Assembly (NCBI RefSeq): GCF_003001815.1
Contig: NZ_PVMZ01000002.1
Coordinates: 558,001 to 622,000 of the forward strand
DNA: 64,000 nucleotides
Reading direction: 5' to 3'
Source of the DNA: Actinoplanes italicus
GTDB lineage: Bacteria > Actinomycetota > Actinomycetes > Mycobacteriales > Micromonosporaceae
Part shown: piece after piece, positions 21,721-29,903 of the stretch
How the letters are laid out: each line of letters starts with the position of its first letter
Numbering within the stretch: the first letter of the stretch is position 1
Position numbers and translations under genes: made by a program
The notes under the pieces: generated by a model
Told to the model about the DNA's origin: nothing
What the model saw: the letters and a program-made list of their open reading frames with translations, nothing else
Database searches by the model: none

Positions 21721-22171
21721 GCCGGGCGCCCTTCGTCAGGGTTGTGTCCTTTGCCAACCTGGCGACGGCTGCGCGGTGTCCTCCAGATCCGAGCGTGTCC
21801 GGCAGATCCGAGCGCGTCCGCGGAAGCGAGCACGGCCACCGAAGCCGGCGCTTTCGCCGAGCCCCTACCCTCGGTCTGCAGAGCCTGCGGAGCCAAGGTC
21901 CGGGGCGTATCGCGAGCCGCGACCGAGCCACCCTTCGGCAGCCATATTCCGCGGCTGAGCTACGGCCGGCGGGCTCGCACCCTGACCACGGAAGCCCAGA
22001 GCGATTCCGGGGTCAAGGTCTCAGTCGGGCCCGCGAGTCGCGTGATGGCACCGGGATCAGGGCCGAGCTACCGCTGGCGGGCTGGACCTCGACTGCGAAA
22101 GAGTTGACCACCGCGGCGATCGAGGGGATCCGGCCGGCGAGCCGGTGTCGCCACGGCGTGACTGAAGGTGA
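21721..22171. other. Gene-free stretch, no recognised feature
   Basis: This is the remainder of the gap between the repeat block and the stop of the ABC permease gene. Short open frames exist on the plus strand but none has protein-like composition, a recognisable domain or a convincing ribosome binding site. Confidence 0.5.
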
Positions 22172-23647
22172 TCACTTGGACAGGCCGACGCGCTCCGGGT
22201 CTGTGGTCCAGGACAGGTAGACCTGTATGCCGAGCCATGCCGTGCTCAGTTGGACGGCGATCATCGTCGGGGTCAGCGGCAGGTCCTGGAGCAGGACGAT
22301 CACCGTCGGCAGCGTGAGGATCAGCAGGTCGACGCCGGCGAAGGCGTAGACCACGGGGCCGGTCGGGACGGCGCCCATCGGGGTGTCGATGGGGATGAGG
22401 TCGTTGCGGACGAAACCGGCCCGTGCGGCCCGCACCGCCGACGCGGCGCCGATCGGGCCGACGGCGAGTCCCAGCAGCCACCACTGGCCGGGTGGCAGGG
22501 CGCCGGACAGCTGCAGCAGCGCCAGGGCGGCGGTGGCCCAGGCCGCGCCGAGCACGGCCGGCACCCACAGTCGCTGCCGGACTACCTGACGGGAGGTCAG
22601 GCCGAGCAGACGCAGCAGCACCGGGTTGCCGGCGTCGGTCTTCAGTGAGGCGGTGGTGGCGCGGGCCGCGATCACGGTTCCGGCGAGCAGCGCGATGGTC
22701 AGGACCCAGCGTGGTGCGCCGGCGAGCAGCAGCGGCATGGCGGTGGAGGCGGCCGTCCACAACAGGCGGGCCGGGCGTCGGCGGGCCAGCAGCAGATCCT
22801 GGGCGGTGAGCGGCGGCAGCCGGCGGGACAGCGTCGTCGAACGCAGGCGGCGGCGTGCCCAGTAACGGCGTTCCAGCATCTCGGCCAGGAACGAGGGCTC
22901 AATCCCGTACACCGAGTCGGCGAGCGTTCCGGCGGTCTTGGCGGACTCGAGGATCTCGTCGTTCGGTGTGCGCGCGAGGTCCCGTACGCCAAAAAGAAAA
23001 GCGATGATTGTGAGGGCGCCGACCACCGGGACCACGACGGACATCGCGACCTCCCCGCCGACCTCCGGTGGCGTCCATCCGGTCGCCTCGGCGACCAGGG
23101 CGGCCAGGCCGAGGGCGAGCGCGACGCGGGCGGTGGCATCGGCGAGTGACGCGAGTCTCGGCCGCGATTGCGCGGCAGAAGCCAGAAGCGCCAGGAGTAC
23201 GCCGAAAAGCGCGCCCGTGACGATCATGAGCAGGGATCCGGACGTAACGGCGTGGCCGAGGACGCCGAACGCGGCGGCCGCTCCGGCCAGGCCGGCACCG
23301 AAAGCGGCGGCGTGCAGTGACGGCGACAGCAGCCGCCGGCGGCTCACCGGTGCCGTGAGCAGGAAGTACGCGGCCGGGCGGGTGACCGAGACCGGTCCGA
23401 GCCGGCGCAGCGCGAGGAACAGCAGGCCCGCGCAGACGGTCGCGGCGGCGAGCGCACCCACGTCGCTGAGGTGTGGCACGAGTGGGCTGAAGACGGCTTT
23501 CAGGGTGTCCTGGGCCATCACCGCGATCACGGCGATCGAGAAGACGACCGTGTAGACGGTGCCGAGCAGCTCGCCGCGGTCGCGATGCGAGGCCTGTGCG
23601 CGGCGGATCCAGCGCCGGACCGGCCGGAGCGCGACGACGGCGGTCAC
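22172..23647 (-). CDS. ABC transporter permease (ABC-2-like exporter subunit)
   Basis: This 491-residue hydrophobic protein has about ten to twelve membrane helices, for example around residues 28-45, 61-80, 100-160 and repeatedly to the C-terminus. It also has a long cytoplasmic loop (DSVYGIEPSFLAEMLERRYWARRRLRS). GTG 23647 overlaps the ATPase stop (GTGA), so it is the membrane partner of that ATPase. The substrate is unknown. It is the last gene of a two-gene minus-strand operon facing the repeat island. Confidence 0.8.
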   Translation of the reverse strand: MTAVVALRPVRRWIRRAQASHRDRGELLGTVYTVVFSIAVIAVMAQDTLKAVFSPLVPHLSDVGALAAATVCAGLLFLALRRLGPVSVTRPAAYFLLTAPVSRRRLLSPSLHAAAFGAGLAGAAAAFGVLGHAVTSGSLLMIVTGALFGVLLALLASAAQSRPRLASLADATARVALALGLAALVAEATGWTPPEVGGEVAMSVVVPVVGALTIIAFLFGVRDLARTPNDEILESAKTAGTLADSVYGIEPSFLAEMLERRYWARRRLRSTTLSRRLPPLTAQDLLLARRRPARLLWTAASTAMPLLLAGAPRWVLTIALLAGTVIAARATTASLKTDAGNPVLLRLLGLTSRQVVRQRLWVPAVLGAAWATAALALLQLSGALPPGQWWLLGLAVGPIGAASAVRAARAGFVRNDLIPIDTPMGAVPTGPVVYAFAGVDLLILTLPTVIVLLQDLPLTPTMIAVQLSTAWLGIQVYLSWTTDPERVGLSK

Positions 23648-24372
23648 GGCTGATCGTCCCGCGCGGTGGGGTCGGGTGCGGTGGGGTCGGGCACGGTGGG
23701 ATCGGGCACGGAGGGGTCGGGTGCGGTGGGGTCGGGCCCGGTGAGCTGCTCCATGGAGACGATCTCGGCGCCCGAGGCGACCGCGAACTTGTCGTCGTGG
23801 CTGGCCAGCAGCAGGGATCCGCCGCCCGCCTGATACTCGGCGAGCATGGCGGCCACCTTGGCGCGGCCGTCCGGGTCGAGGCGCTGCTCCGGCTCGTCGA
23901 GGATGAGCAGCGAGCTCGGGCGCAGCAGCACCAGCGCCAGGGTGAGGCGCTGCTTCTGCCCGGAGGACAGCGACGGCGGGATCGCGTCGGCGTGCCCGGC
24001 CAGCCCGAACCGTTCGAGGGCCTCGTCGATGCCGGCGTCGTCCGCCGTCTGGCCGTGCGCGCGGCACACCAGTTCGGCGTGCTCGCGGAGGGTCAGGCCG
24101 GGGTACCAGGTGGGCGGTTCGACCGTGGTGGCGACGGCCCGCCAGAAGTCAGGGCTGTCGCCGGGCTCGCCGCCGAACACCCGGATGGTGCCCGAGTCGG
24201 CCCGCTGAAGGCTGCTCACACAGCGCAGCAGGGTCGACTTGCCGATGCCGTTCTCGCCGGTCACACAGACGCCGGCACCGGCCGGGACGGTCAGTCCCAC
24301 GTTCACCAGCACCGGCGTCGAGCCGTAGCTCACCTGTAGACCATCGACTTGTACCGCTGGGTGATCGACCAC
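23644..24372 (-). CDS. ABC transporter ATP-binding protein with a Pro-Asp repeat tail
   Basis: This 242-residue nucleotide-binding subunit has Walker A GENGIGKS (39-46), signature LSSGQKQR and Walker B LLILDEPE, and powers the adjacent permease. After the core domain the last 30 or so residues are a simple PDPT/APDPS/VPDPT repeat ending in ARDDQP, encoded by five 15-bp units. Such a tail is not part of the ABC fold and is probably a recent microsatellite expansion. It starts at GTG 24372, 9 bp from the aldehyde dehydrogenase stop. Confidence 0.88.
   Translation of the reverse strand: MVDHPAVQVDGLQVSYGSTPVLVNVGLTVPAGAGVCVTGENGIGKSTLLRCVSSLQRADSGTIRVFGGEPGDSPDFWRAVATTVEPPTWYPGLTLREHAELVCRAHGQTADDAGIDEALERFGLAGHADAIPPSLSSGQKQRLTLALVLLRPSSLLILDEPEQRLDPDGRAKVAAMLAEYQAGGGSLLLASHDDKFAVASGAEIVSMEQLTGPDPTAPDPSVPDPTVPDPTAPDPTARDDQP
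23663..23737 (-). repeat. 15-bp tandem repeat (5 units) coding the Pro-Asp tail of the ABC ATPase
   Basis: Five consecutive units of the type GCGGTGGGGTCGGGT (plus-strand orientation), with one or two substitutions each, run in frame with the ATPase and give PDPTA-like pentapeptides. Confidence 0.92.
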
Positions 24373-24381
24373 CCAGTCAGA

Positions 24382-25875
24382 CTAGGGCTTGCGGCCGTAC
24401 AGCAGGCGCAGTGCCTTGACGATCTGCTTGACCTGGGCCGGGGTACGTTCGAACGTCATGGCCGGCAGCAGCGACGGGCCGCGGCGGACCGTGATCGCCT
24501 TGGCGCGGGCGAACTCGCGCAGCCCGTCCTCGCCGTGGATGCGCCCGAACCCGGACTCGCCTACGCCACCGAACGGCAGGTTGCCCATGCCGACGAAGGT
24601 GAGCGTCCCGTTGACGGCGACCATGCCGGAACGCAGCCGCCGGGCGATGCGGATCGCGTTCTTCTTGCCGAAGACCGAGCCGCCCAGGCCGTACGGCGTG
24701 TCGTTGGCCTTCTGAATCGCCTCGTCGGCGTCGCGCACCTTGGTGATGGTCAGCGTCGGCCCGAAGGTCTCCTCACGGATCTCCGACGAGTCGTCCGGCA
24801 CGTCGACCAGCACGGTCGGGGACACATAGGGCGCCTGCACCGCGTCGGCGCCGCCGAGGACCGCCTTACCGCCCTTGGCCAGCGCGTCCTCGATGTGGTC
24901 GCGGATGATGTCGAGCTGCTTCGGCATGGTGATCGGGCCGATCTCCTCGCCGGTGCGCAGCTTGCCGGCCTTGGCGACCACGGCCTCGACGAACCGGTCG
25001 TAGACCGGCTCGACCGCATAGACCCGCTCGATGCCGATGCAGGTCTGCCCCGCGTTGGTCATCGCGCCCCACACCGCGGCGTCGGCGGCCAGGTTCACGT
25101 CCGCGTCCGCGTCGACGATCAGCGCATCCTTGCCGCCGGCCTCCAGCACCACGGGCACCAGGTTCTCGGCACAGGCGGCCATCACCTTCTTGGCGGTGGC
25201 GGTGGAGCCGGTGAAGGAGACCTTGTTGACCCCCGAGCGGCACAGTGCCCCGCCGACGTCACCGAGCCCGTGCACCACCTGCAGGACCGGCTGCTCCGGC
25301 ACCACCTCGGCGAACGTGTCGGCGAGCCACTGGCCGACGACCGGGGTGTACTCGCTGGGCTTGAAGACGATCGCGTTGCCGGCCGCCAGCGCGCCGCTGA
25401 TCGGGCCGACCGGCGTGACGATCGGGTAGTTCCACGGGCCGATCACACCGACCACGCCGTACGGCTGGTATTCCAGATGCCCGGAGTGCTCGGCGACCAG
25501 GATGCGGGTGCGGACCCGGCGCGGGCCGAGGACACGTTTGGCGTTGCGGGCCGCCCAGTCCAGGTGCTCGACCGCGGCGACCGCCTCGATCGTGCCGTCG
25601 GCCAGGGGCTTGCCGGACTCGAGGTGGACCAGCTCGGCCAGCTCCTCGATCCGCTGGACGATCAATGAGCGCCAGCGGAGCAGCCTGGTCTTCCGGCCGT
25701 CGAAGCCGAGCCCCTGCCACCACACGGCGGCTTCCCGGGCGCGTTCGACCGCCGCGGTCACGGCCTTCTCGTCGGCGACCGGCACGCGGCCGGCCTCCTC
25801 GCCGGTGGCCGGATTCGTCGAGATCAGGTGGCCGTCCGCGATCACGGGCAGGCCGGGAACGTGAGTCGCCGTCAT
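24382..25875 (-). CDS. NAD(P)-dependent aldehyde dehydrogenase (succinate-semialdehyde dehydrogenase-like)
   Basis: This 497-residue enzyme oxidises an aldehyde to the acid. All catalytic elements are present: Asn149 in GPWNYP, Glu245 in LEAGGKD and the nucleophile Cys279 in NAGQTCIG, together with the NAD site KPSEYTP and FTGST. The C-terminus ends in a helical KQIVKALRLLYGRKP, as in the mycobacterial GabD2-like subgroup, but the substrate cannot be fixed from sequence alone. It starts at ATG 25875. The 54-bp divergent gap to the next gene contains a GTTAC-type dyad. Confidence 0.92.
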   Translation of the reverse strand: MTATHVPGLPVIADGHLISTNPATGEEAGRVPVADEKAVTAAVERAREAAVWWQGLGFDGRKTRLLRWRSLIVQRIEELAELVHLESGKPLADGTIEAVAAVEHLDWAARNAKRVLGPRRVRTRILVAEHSGHLEYQPYGVVGVIGPWNYPIVTPVGPISGALAAGNAIVFKPSEYTPVVGQWLADTFAEVVPEQPVLQVVHGLGDVGGALCRSGVNKVSFTGSTATAKKVMAACAENLVPVVLEAGGKDALIVDADADVNLAADAAVWGAMTNAGQTCIGIERVYAVEPVYDRFVEAVVAKAGKLRTGEEIGPITMPKQLDIIRDHIEDALAKGGKAVLGGADAVQAPYVSPTVLVDVPDDSSEIREETFGPTLTITKVRDADEAIQKANDTPYGLGGSVFGKKNAIRIARRLRSGMVAVNGTLTFVGMGNLPFGGVGESGFGRIHGEDGLREFARAKAITVRRGPSLLPAMTFERTPAQVKQIVKALRLLYGRKP

Positions 25876-25896
25876 GTCCGCGAGTCTAGGGCGATT

Positions 25897-25912
25897 GTTA
25901 CCGGCGAGTCAC
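25897..25912. promoter_or_regulatory. Candidate operator, GTTAC-N6-GTCAC dyad
   Basis: The 16-bp sequence GTTACCGGCGAGTCAC lies between the divergent aldehyde dehydrogenase and the small cysteine-containing protein. It matches a second site upstream of etfB (63160-63175) at 11 of the 15 aligned bases after the first. Together they suggest GTTACYGGCGRGTAAC, a near-palindrome of the kind bound by TetR-type regulators of acyl-CoA genes; the regulator assignment is inference. Confidence 0.4.
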
Positions 25913-25929
25913 TACGTACGCTTGACTCC

Positions 25930-26262
25930 GTGAGCCCCCGTCGAAATCACCCCCGCCGTCCGTCGAAGGAAGAGGAACCGTCCGCGGACCGTCCCGGCAT
26001 CACCGAGCAGCGCGTCCAGCAATGGCAGGACGGCGAGTGGATGGTGCGCTCCATCTTCGGCGCGGCGGCCGTGAAGACCTACCTGTGCCCGGGTTGCGTG
26101 CAGGACATCCGGCCGGGTGTGGCGCATGTGGTGGCGTGGCCGGCCGACGACTGGGGCGACATGGCCGACCGGCGGCACTGGCACACCGGCTGCTGGCGCG
26201 GCCGTGACCGCCGGGCTCCGGGGGTGGAACGCTCGCGCAACGCCCCGCGCTATGGGCGGTGA
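25930..26262 (+). CDS. Conserved actinobacterial protein with a CxxC motif (often annotated ATP/GTP-binding)
   Basis: This 110-residue protein starts at GTG 25930 (SPRRNHPRRPSKEEE). It has a basic, disordered N-terminus and a core with GEWMVRSI, KTYLCPGCVQDI, a HVVAWP segment, a DRRHWHTGCW segment, and a tail SRNAPRYGR. The two Cys in CPGC plus His and Cys in HWHTGC could form a zinc site. Streptomyces homologues are usually annotated ATP/GTP-binding, for which I see no P-loop here. The function is unknown. Confidence 0.85.
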   Translation: MSPRRNHPRRPSKEEEPSADRPGITEQRVQQWQDGEWMVRSIFGAAAVKTYLCPGCVQDIRPGVAHVVAWPADDWGDMADRRHWHTGCWRGRDRRAPGVERSRNAPRYGR

Positions 26263-26315
26263 CCATCCGGCCGCCCCGCCCACCACCCGAAAAACGGAGA
26301 TGAAAGCCTTCATTC

Positions 26316-27089
26316 ATGACTCAGATCCGTGCGAACTCGATTCTCCCCGCCCACCGCGAGGACATCGAGCTGCACACCGCGGACGGTGTCACTCTCGTGG
26401 GTGAGCTGGCACGCCCGCTCGACCGCGATCCGGTGGCCACCCTCGTCTGCCTGCACCCGCTGCCCACCCACGGCGGGATGATGGACAGCCACGTCTACCG
26501 CAAGGCCGCCTGGCGTCTGCCCGCGCTGGCCGGTCTCGCCGTGCTGCGCTTCAACTCACGCGGTACGAGCAGCGTGCGCGGCACCAGCGGCGGCAGCTTC
26601 TCGCACGCGATCGACGAGCGTTTCGACGTGGCAGCCGCGATCGAGTACGCGGAGTTCGCCGACCTGCCGGACATCTGGCTGGTCGGCTGGTCGTTCGGCA
26701 CCGACCTGACCCTGATGTACGGCCTGGACCCGGCCGTCACCGGCGCGATCCTGCTCTCCCCGCCGCTGCGGTTCAGCAAGGCGGAGCACCTGGCGGCCTG
26801 GGCCGAGGACGGCAAGCCGGTGACCGCGCTGATCCCCGAGTTCGACGACTACCTGCGCCCCACCGAGGCCGCCGAGAGGTTCGCCGCCATCCCGCAGGCC
26901 GAGGTGGTGCCGATGGCCGGCGCCAAGCACCTGTGGGTGGGCGACGCCGAGAAGGTCCTCGACGAGATCGTGCGCCGGGTGGCGCCCGGCGTCGCGACCC
27001 CGCTGCCGACGACCTGGGACGGCCCGATGGAGACCGGTGACGCCAGTGCGTACGCCGACCGTACGGTCGCGGCCTTCGACAAGAATTAA
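26316..27089 (+). CDS. Alpha/beta hydrolase
   Basis: This 257-residue protein has a nucleophile elbow GWSFG, an oxyanion-hole segment CLHPLPTHGG, and a late His in GAKHLWVGD that fits the catalytic triad. FNSRGTSSVRGTSGG is typical of the short intracellular hydrolase group sometimes called YtmA/KANL3-like. The substrate is unknown. The start is ATG 26316. Its stop overlaps the stop of the convergent AI-2E-type transporter gene by 4 bp. Confidence 0.88.
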   Translation: MTQIRANSILPAHREDIELHTADGVTLVGELARPLDRDPVATLVCLHPLPTHGGMMDSHVYRKAAWRLPALAGLAVLRFNSRGTSSVRGTSGGSFSHAIDERFDVAAAIEYAEFADLPDIWLVGWSFGTDLTLMYGLDPAVTGAILLSPPLRFSKAEHLAAWAEDGKPVTALIPEFDDYLRPTEAAERFAAIPQAEVVPMAGAKHLWVGDAEKVLDEIVRRVAPGVATPLPTTWDGPMETGDASAYADRTVAAFDKN

Positions 27090-28189
27090 CGCTCGTCGAG
27101 GCTGGGGAACGCCACCTCACGCAGGATCAGCTGGATGGCGGCCACCAGCGGGATCGCGATCAGCGCGCCGATCACGCCGAACAGGCCGACCCCGAGCAGG
27201 GCCGCCACCAGCGCCGCCACGTCACTGACCCGGACCGACCGCCGCATCACCCGTGGGTAGATCAGATAGTTCTCGATCTGCTGGTAGATCAGGAAGAAGA
27301 CCAGGCAGACGATCCCGTCGGTCAGTGACGACGCCAGCCCGACCAGGCTGACGATCACGGCGCCGAGGGTGGCGCCGATCTGCGGGATCAGGTCACAGAT
27401 CGCGACGACCACGGCGAGAGCGAAGGGGAACGCCAGTCCCAGGGCCAGCGCCAGGGCGAACGTGCTCGCCCCGGCCAGCACCGCGATCGCCAGCGCGCCG
27501 ACCATGTACGCCCCGACCTTGCTCAGGATCTCGTCGGTCAGCAGCGTGACCCGCTCCCGCCGGGAGGCCGGGACCAGGCGGTACCCGGTCGCCTTGATCC
27601 GGTCGAACGAGGCCATGAAGTAGATCGTCAGCACCAGCACGGTCAGGATGTTGAAGATCGTGCCGAACAGCAGCCGGGCACCGCCCACCACGCCGCCCAG
27701 CGCGTTGGTGATCGTCCCGGCGTTCACCGCGCCCTGCACCCGGTTCGCGATGTCGTAGCGCTGCACCAGCTCGTTGACCGTCTCGCTGCGGCGCAGGCTC
27801 TCCACCACGTCCGGAGCGTTGTTGATCAGCTCGGTGGTCTGTGTGACGAGCGGCGGTATCAGCGCCACCAGGCCGCCGATCAGCAGTCCGACCACGCTGA
27901 GCGCCACGATCGCGACCGCCGCGCCCCGGCGCAGGCCCCAGCGACGCAGCCGGGTCACCGCCGGATTGAGCCCGATCGCCAGGAACAGCGCGATGAAGAT
28001 CAGGACGAGCATCGAGGTGGCGTTGCGCACGCCGAGGAACAGCGCATACGCCACGATCACGCCGAGCCCGAACAGGAAGCCGAGCAGGAACGGGTTCCGC
28101 TTGTTCAGCGGCGGACCCGGATCACCGTACGGCTTCTCCTCGTCGGGCTCGGCCGGAGGCTGCTCAGGCGCGGGTGGCTCGGCGGACAT
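27086..28189 (-). CDS. AI-2E family transporter (PerM-like membrane permease)
   Basis: This 367-residue protein has a Pro/Glu-rich cytoplasmic N-terminus (1-30), then about eight membrane helices. The family signatures are the NPAVTRLRRWG segment, GLALGLPFALA-like repeats, ICDLIPQIGATLGAVIV and the YQQIENYLIYPRVM loop. Family members include AI-2 exporters and sodium/proton antiporters, and the actual substrate is unclear. It overlaps the hydrolase gene tail-to-tail. Confidence 0.9.
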   Translation of the reverse strand: MSAEPPAPEQPPAEPDEEKPYGDPGPPLNKRNPFLLGFLFGLGVIVAYALFLGVRNATSMLVLIFIALFLAIGLNPAVTRLRRWGLRRGAAVAIVALSVVGLLIGGLVALIPPLVTQTTELINNAPDVVESLRRSETVNELVQRYDIANRVQGAVNAGTITNALGGVVGGARLLFGTIFNILTVLVLTIYFMASFDRIKATGYRLVPASRRERVTLLTDEILSKVGAYMVGALAIAVLAGASTFALALALGLAFPFALAVVVAICDLIPQIGATLGAVIVSLVGLASSLTDGIVCLVFFLIYQQIENYLIYPRVMRRSVRVSDVAALVAALLGVGLFGVIGALIAIPLVAAIQLILREVAFPSLDER

Positions 28190-28230
28190 CGACAGAGGTT
28201 ATCGCCGCCGGGCCACCCTCGCCAGCGACG

Positions 28231-29664
28231 TCACTCGGCGTCGGCCGGCACCCGGCTCGCCTGCGGGACCGTGACCTTGGCCGAGGCGGTGACCTTGGCC
28301 GGCTGCTTCTCGGCGGGCTGCACCGCGACCGGAGCCGGCTCCACCGGCTTCTCCGCCGCGGGCTGCTCCACCTGCGGCTTCTCGGCCTGGGGCACCGGGG
28401 GCTTCTCGGCGTCGGGATCGTCCGGGTCGGCGGCGGCCGCCATGACCGCGGCGGCGGCCAGCTCGGCCACCCGCTTCGCCTCTTTCTGCACCTGACGGCG
28501 AACCTCGGCGGCATGCCGCTCGGCGGCCTCACCGGAGCGCTTGGCCTCGGCCACCCGCTTCAGCTCCGCCTCCAGCTGCTGCTGGGTATCGGCGAGCCGC
28601 TGGCGGACCCGCTCGGCCTCCTTCTCGGCGGCCTGTGCCTGCTCCTGGGACGCCGCGCGCTGCTTCTCGGCCTTCGCCACCTCGGCGTTGGCGGCCTCCA
28701 GATCCCGGCCGGCCTGGGCGATCTTCTCCTGCTGGGCGGCGATCTCCTTGCGTACGGCCGTCGCCTGCTCGTCCGAACGCCGAAGGACCTCCTCGGCGTA
28801 CTTGTCGGCCTCGCTGCGCAGGTCGGCGCACTGCTTCTCGACGCCGGTCCGCATCTGGGTCAGCTCCTCGATCACCGAGTGCCGGCGCAGTGCCAGCTCG
28901 TGCTCGACGGCCGCCTTCAGATCGGCCTGCTCGCGCTCGGCCCCGGCCCGCTGCGCGGCCAGCTCCTGACCGGTCTTCTCGCGCAACGCCTTGAGCTCCT
29001 GCTCGGCCTGCATACGGGTGGACTGCACGTAACCGTCCACCTCGGCGCGGGCCCGAGCGGCGTCCTGGGTGGCCTGCTCGACCAGATGCCGGCCCTCGTT
29101 ACGGGACCGGGCCAGGACCGCCTCGGCCTCCTTACGCATCTGCTCGGCGGACTGCCGGGCGGCCGCCAGCGCCTTCTCGGAGGCGGCCCGCCGGGCGGCG
29201 TCGGCCTTCTCCTCCTCGGCCCGGCGTGCGGCCAGGGCGATCTCGAAGTCGCGGATGCCGTTGTGGGCGTGCGCCTCGGCCTCGGCCCGGATCCGCTCCG
29301 CCTCGGCCAGCCGGGAGGCGATGTCGTCGGTCGCCGACGCCTTGATCGCCTCGCCCTGCTCCTCGGCGAGCGCCAGGATCTGCTCGACCCGGGGGCCGAG
29401 ATGCCGGAACGACACCTCACCGCTTATCCCCGAGTCCCGTCGTGCCTGTGCCAGCTCCGCCTGCAGACCCTTTATCTGGGCCGTCATCGCCTGCATCTGC
29501 GAGTACGCCTGCTCGCGGTCGGCGAGGAGGGCGGCGATCTCGTTCTCCGCCCGGGCCACGTAACGCTCGACCTGCTTACGTTCGTAACCCCGCAGGGCGG
29601 TCTCGAAGCTGGGTTCGGTGGCCGACTCTCCGCCGAGACCGAGAATTTCACCGCCGTGCGACAT
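28231..29664 (-). CDS. Long coiled-coil protein with a DivIVA-like N-terminus (Scy/FilP-like)
   Basis: This 477-residue cytoplasmic protein has an N-terminal FETALRGYERKQVERYV segment of the DivIVA type, LGPRVEQILALAEEQGEAI, then about 300 residues of nearly unbroken charged coiled coil (Ala, Glu, Arg and Gln heptads). It ends in a Pro/Ala/Val-rich tail (EKPPVPQAEKPQVEQP). Such proteins in Streptomyces (Scy, FilP) scaffold polar growth; many are mislabelled cellulose-binding. ATG 29664 is preferred over 29673 because GGAAAG sits at the right distance. It is paralogous to the next gene upstream. Confidence 0.85.
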   Translation of the reverse strand: MSHGGEILGLGGESATEPSFETALRGYERKQVERYVARAENEIAALLADREQAYSQMQAMTAQIKGLQAELAQARRDSGISGEVSFRHLGPRVEQILALAEEQGEAIKASATDDIASRLAEAERIRAEAEAHAHNGIRDFEIALAARRAEEEKADAARRAASEKALAAARQSAEQMRKEAEAVLARSRNEGRHLVEQATQDAARARAEVDGYVQSTRMQAEQELKALREKTGQELAAQRAGAEREQADLKAAVEHELALRRHSVIEELTQMRTGVEKQCADLRSEADKYAEEVLRRSDEQATAVRKEIAAQQEKIAQAGRDLEAANAEVAKAEKQRAASQEQAQAAEKEAERVRQRLADTQQQLEAELKRVAEAKRSGEAAERHAAEVRRQVQKEAKRVAELAAAAVMAAAADPDDPDAEKPPVPQAEKPQVEQPAAEKPVEPAPVAVQPAEKQPAKVTASAKVTVPQASRVPADAE

Positions 29665-29790
29665 ACTTTCCATCCTCACATACGCATCGTCCCGTGGCGT
29701 GTCGATACACACCGGGTTGGTAGAGACGGTGCGGGTAGTTGCGATTCGTCTGACCTCGGCTCGATAAACCCAGGCAAGCGCGAAACGAGT

Positions 29791-29828
29791 CAGGCCGTAC
29801 CGGAGAAACTCCGGTACGGCCTGTTTCG
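29791..29828. terminator. Strong hairpin between the two coiled-coil genes
   Basis: A perfect 15-bp stem (29791-29805 with 29809-29823) has a three-base AAA loop. An outer CGAAAC/GTTTCG pair (29781-29786 and 29823-29828) overlaps the end of the stem. It lies downstream of the minus-strand gene at 29904-31241 and probably ends its transcript. Confidence 0.75.
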
Positions 29829-29903
29829 TCATTGAACGCCCGGCCGGTGTCAACCGTTGCGCACTCGCGGCGGCTCCGCAACTTCAGCGGAGTGACGTCA
29901 CGA

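Noticed and set aside
22068..22760. 230-residue minus-strand frame after the ABC permease
   Set aside because: It overlaps the permease in another frame and has shadow-type composition.
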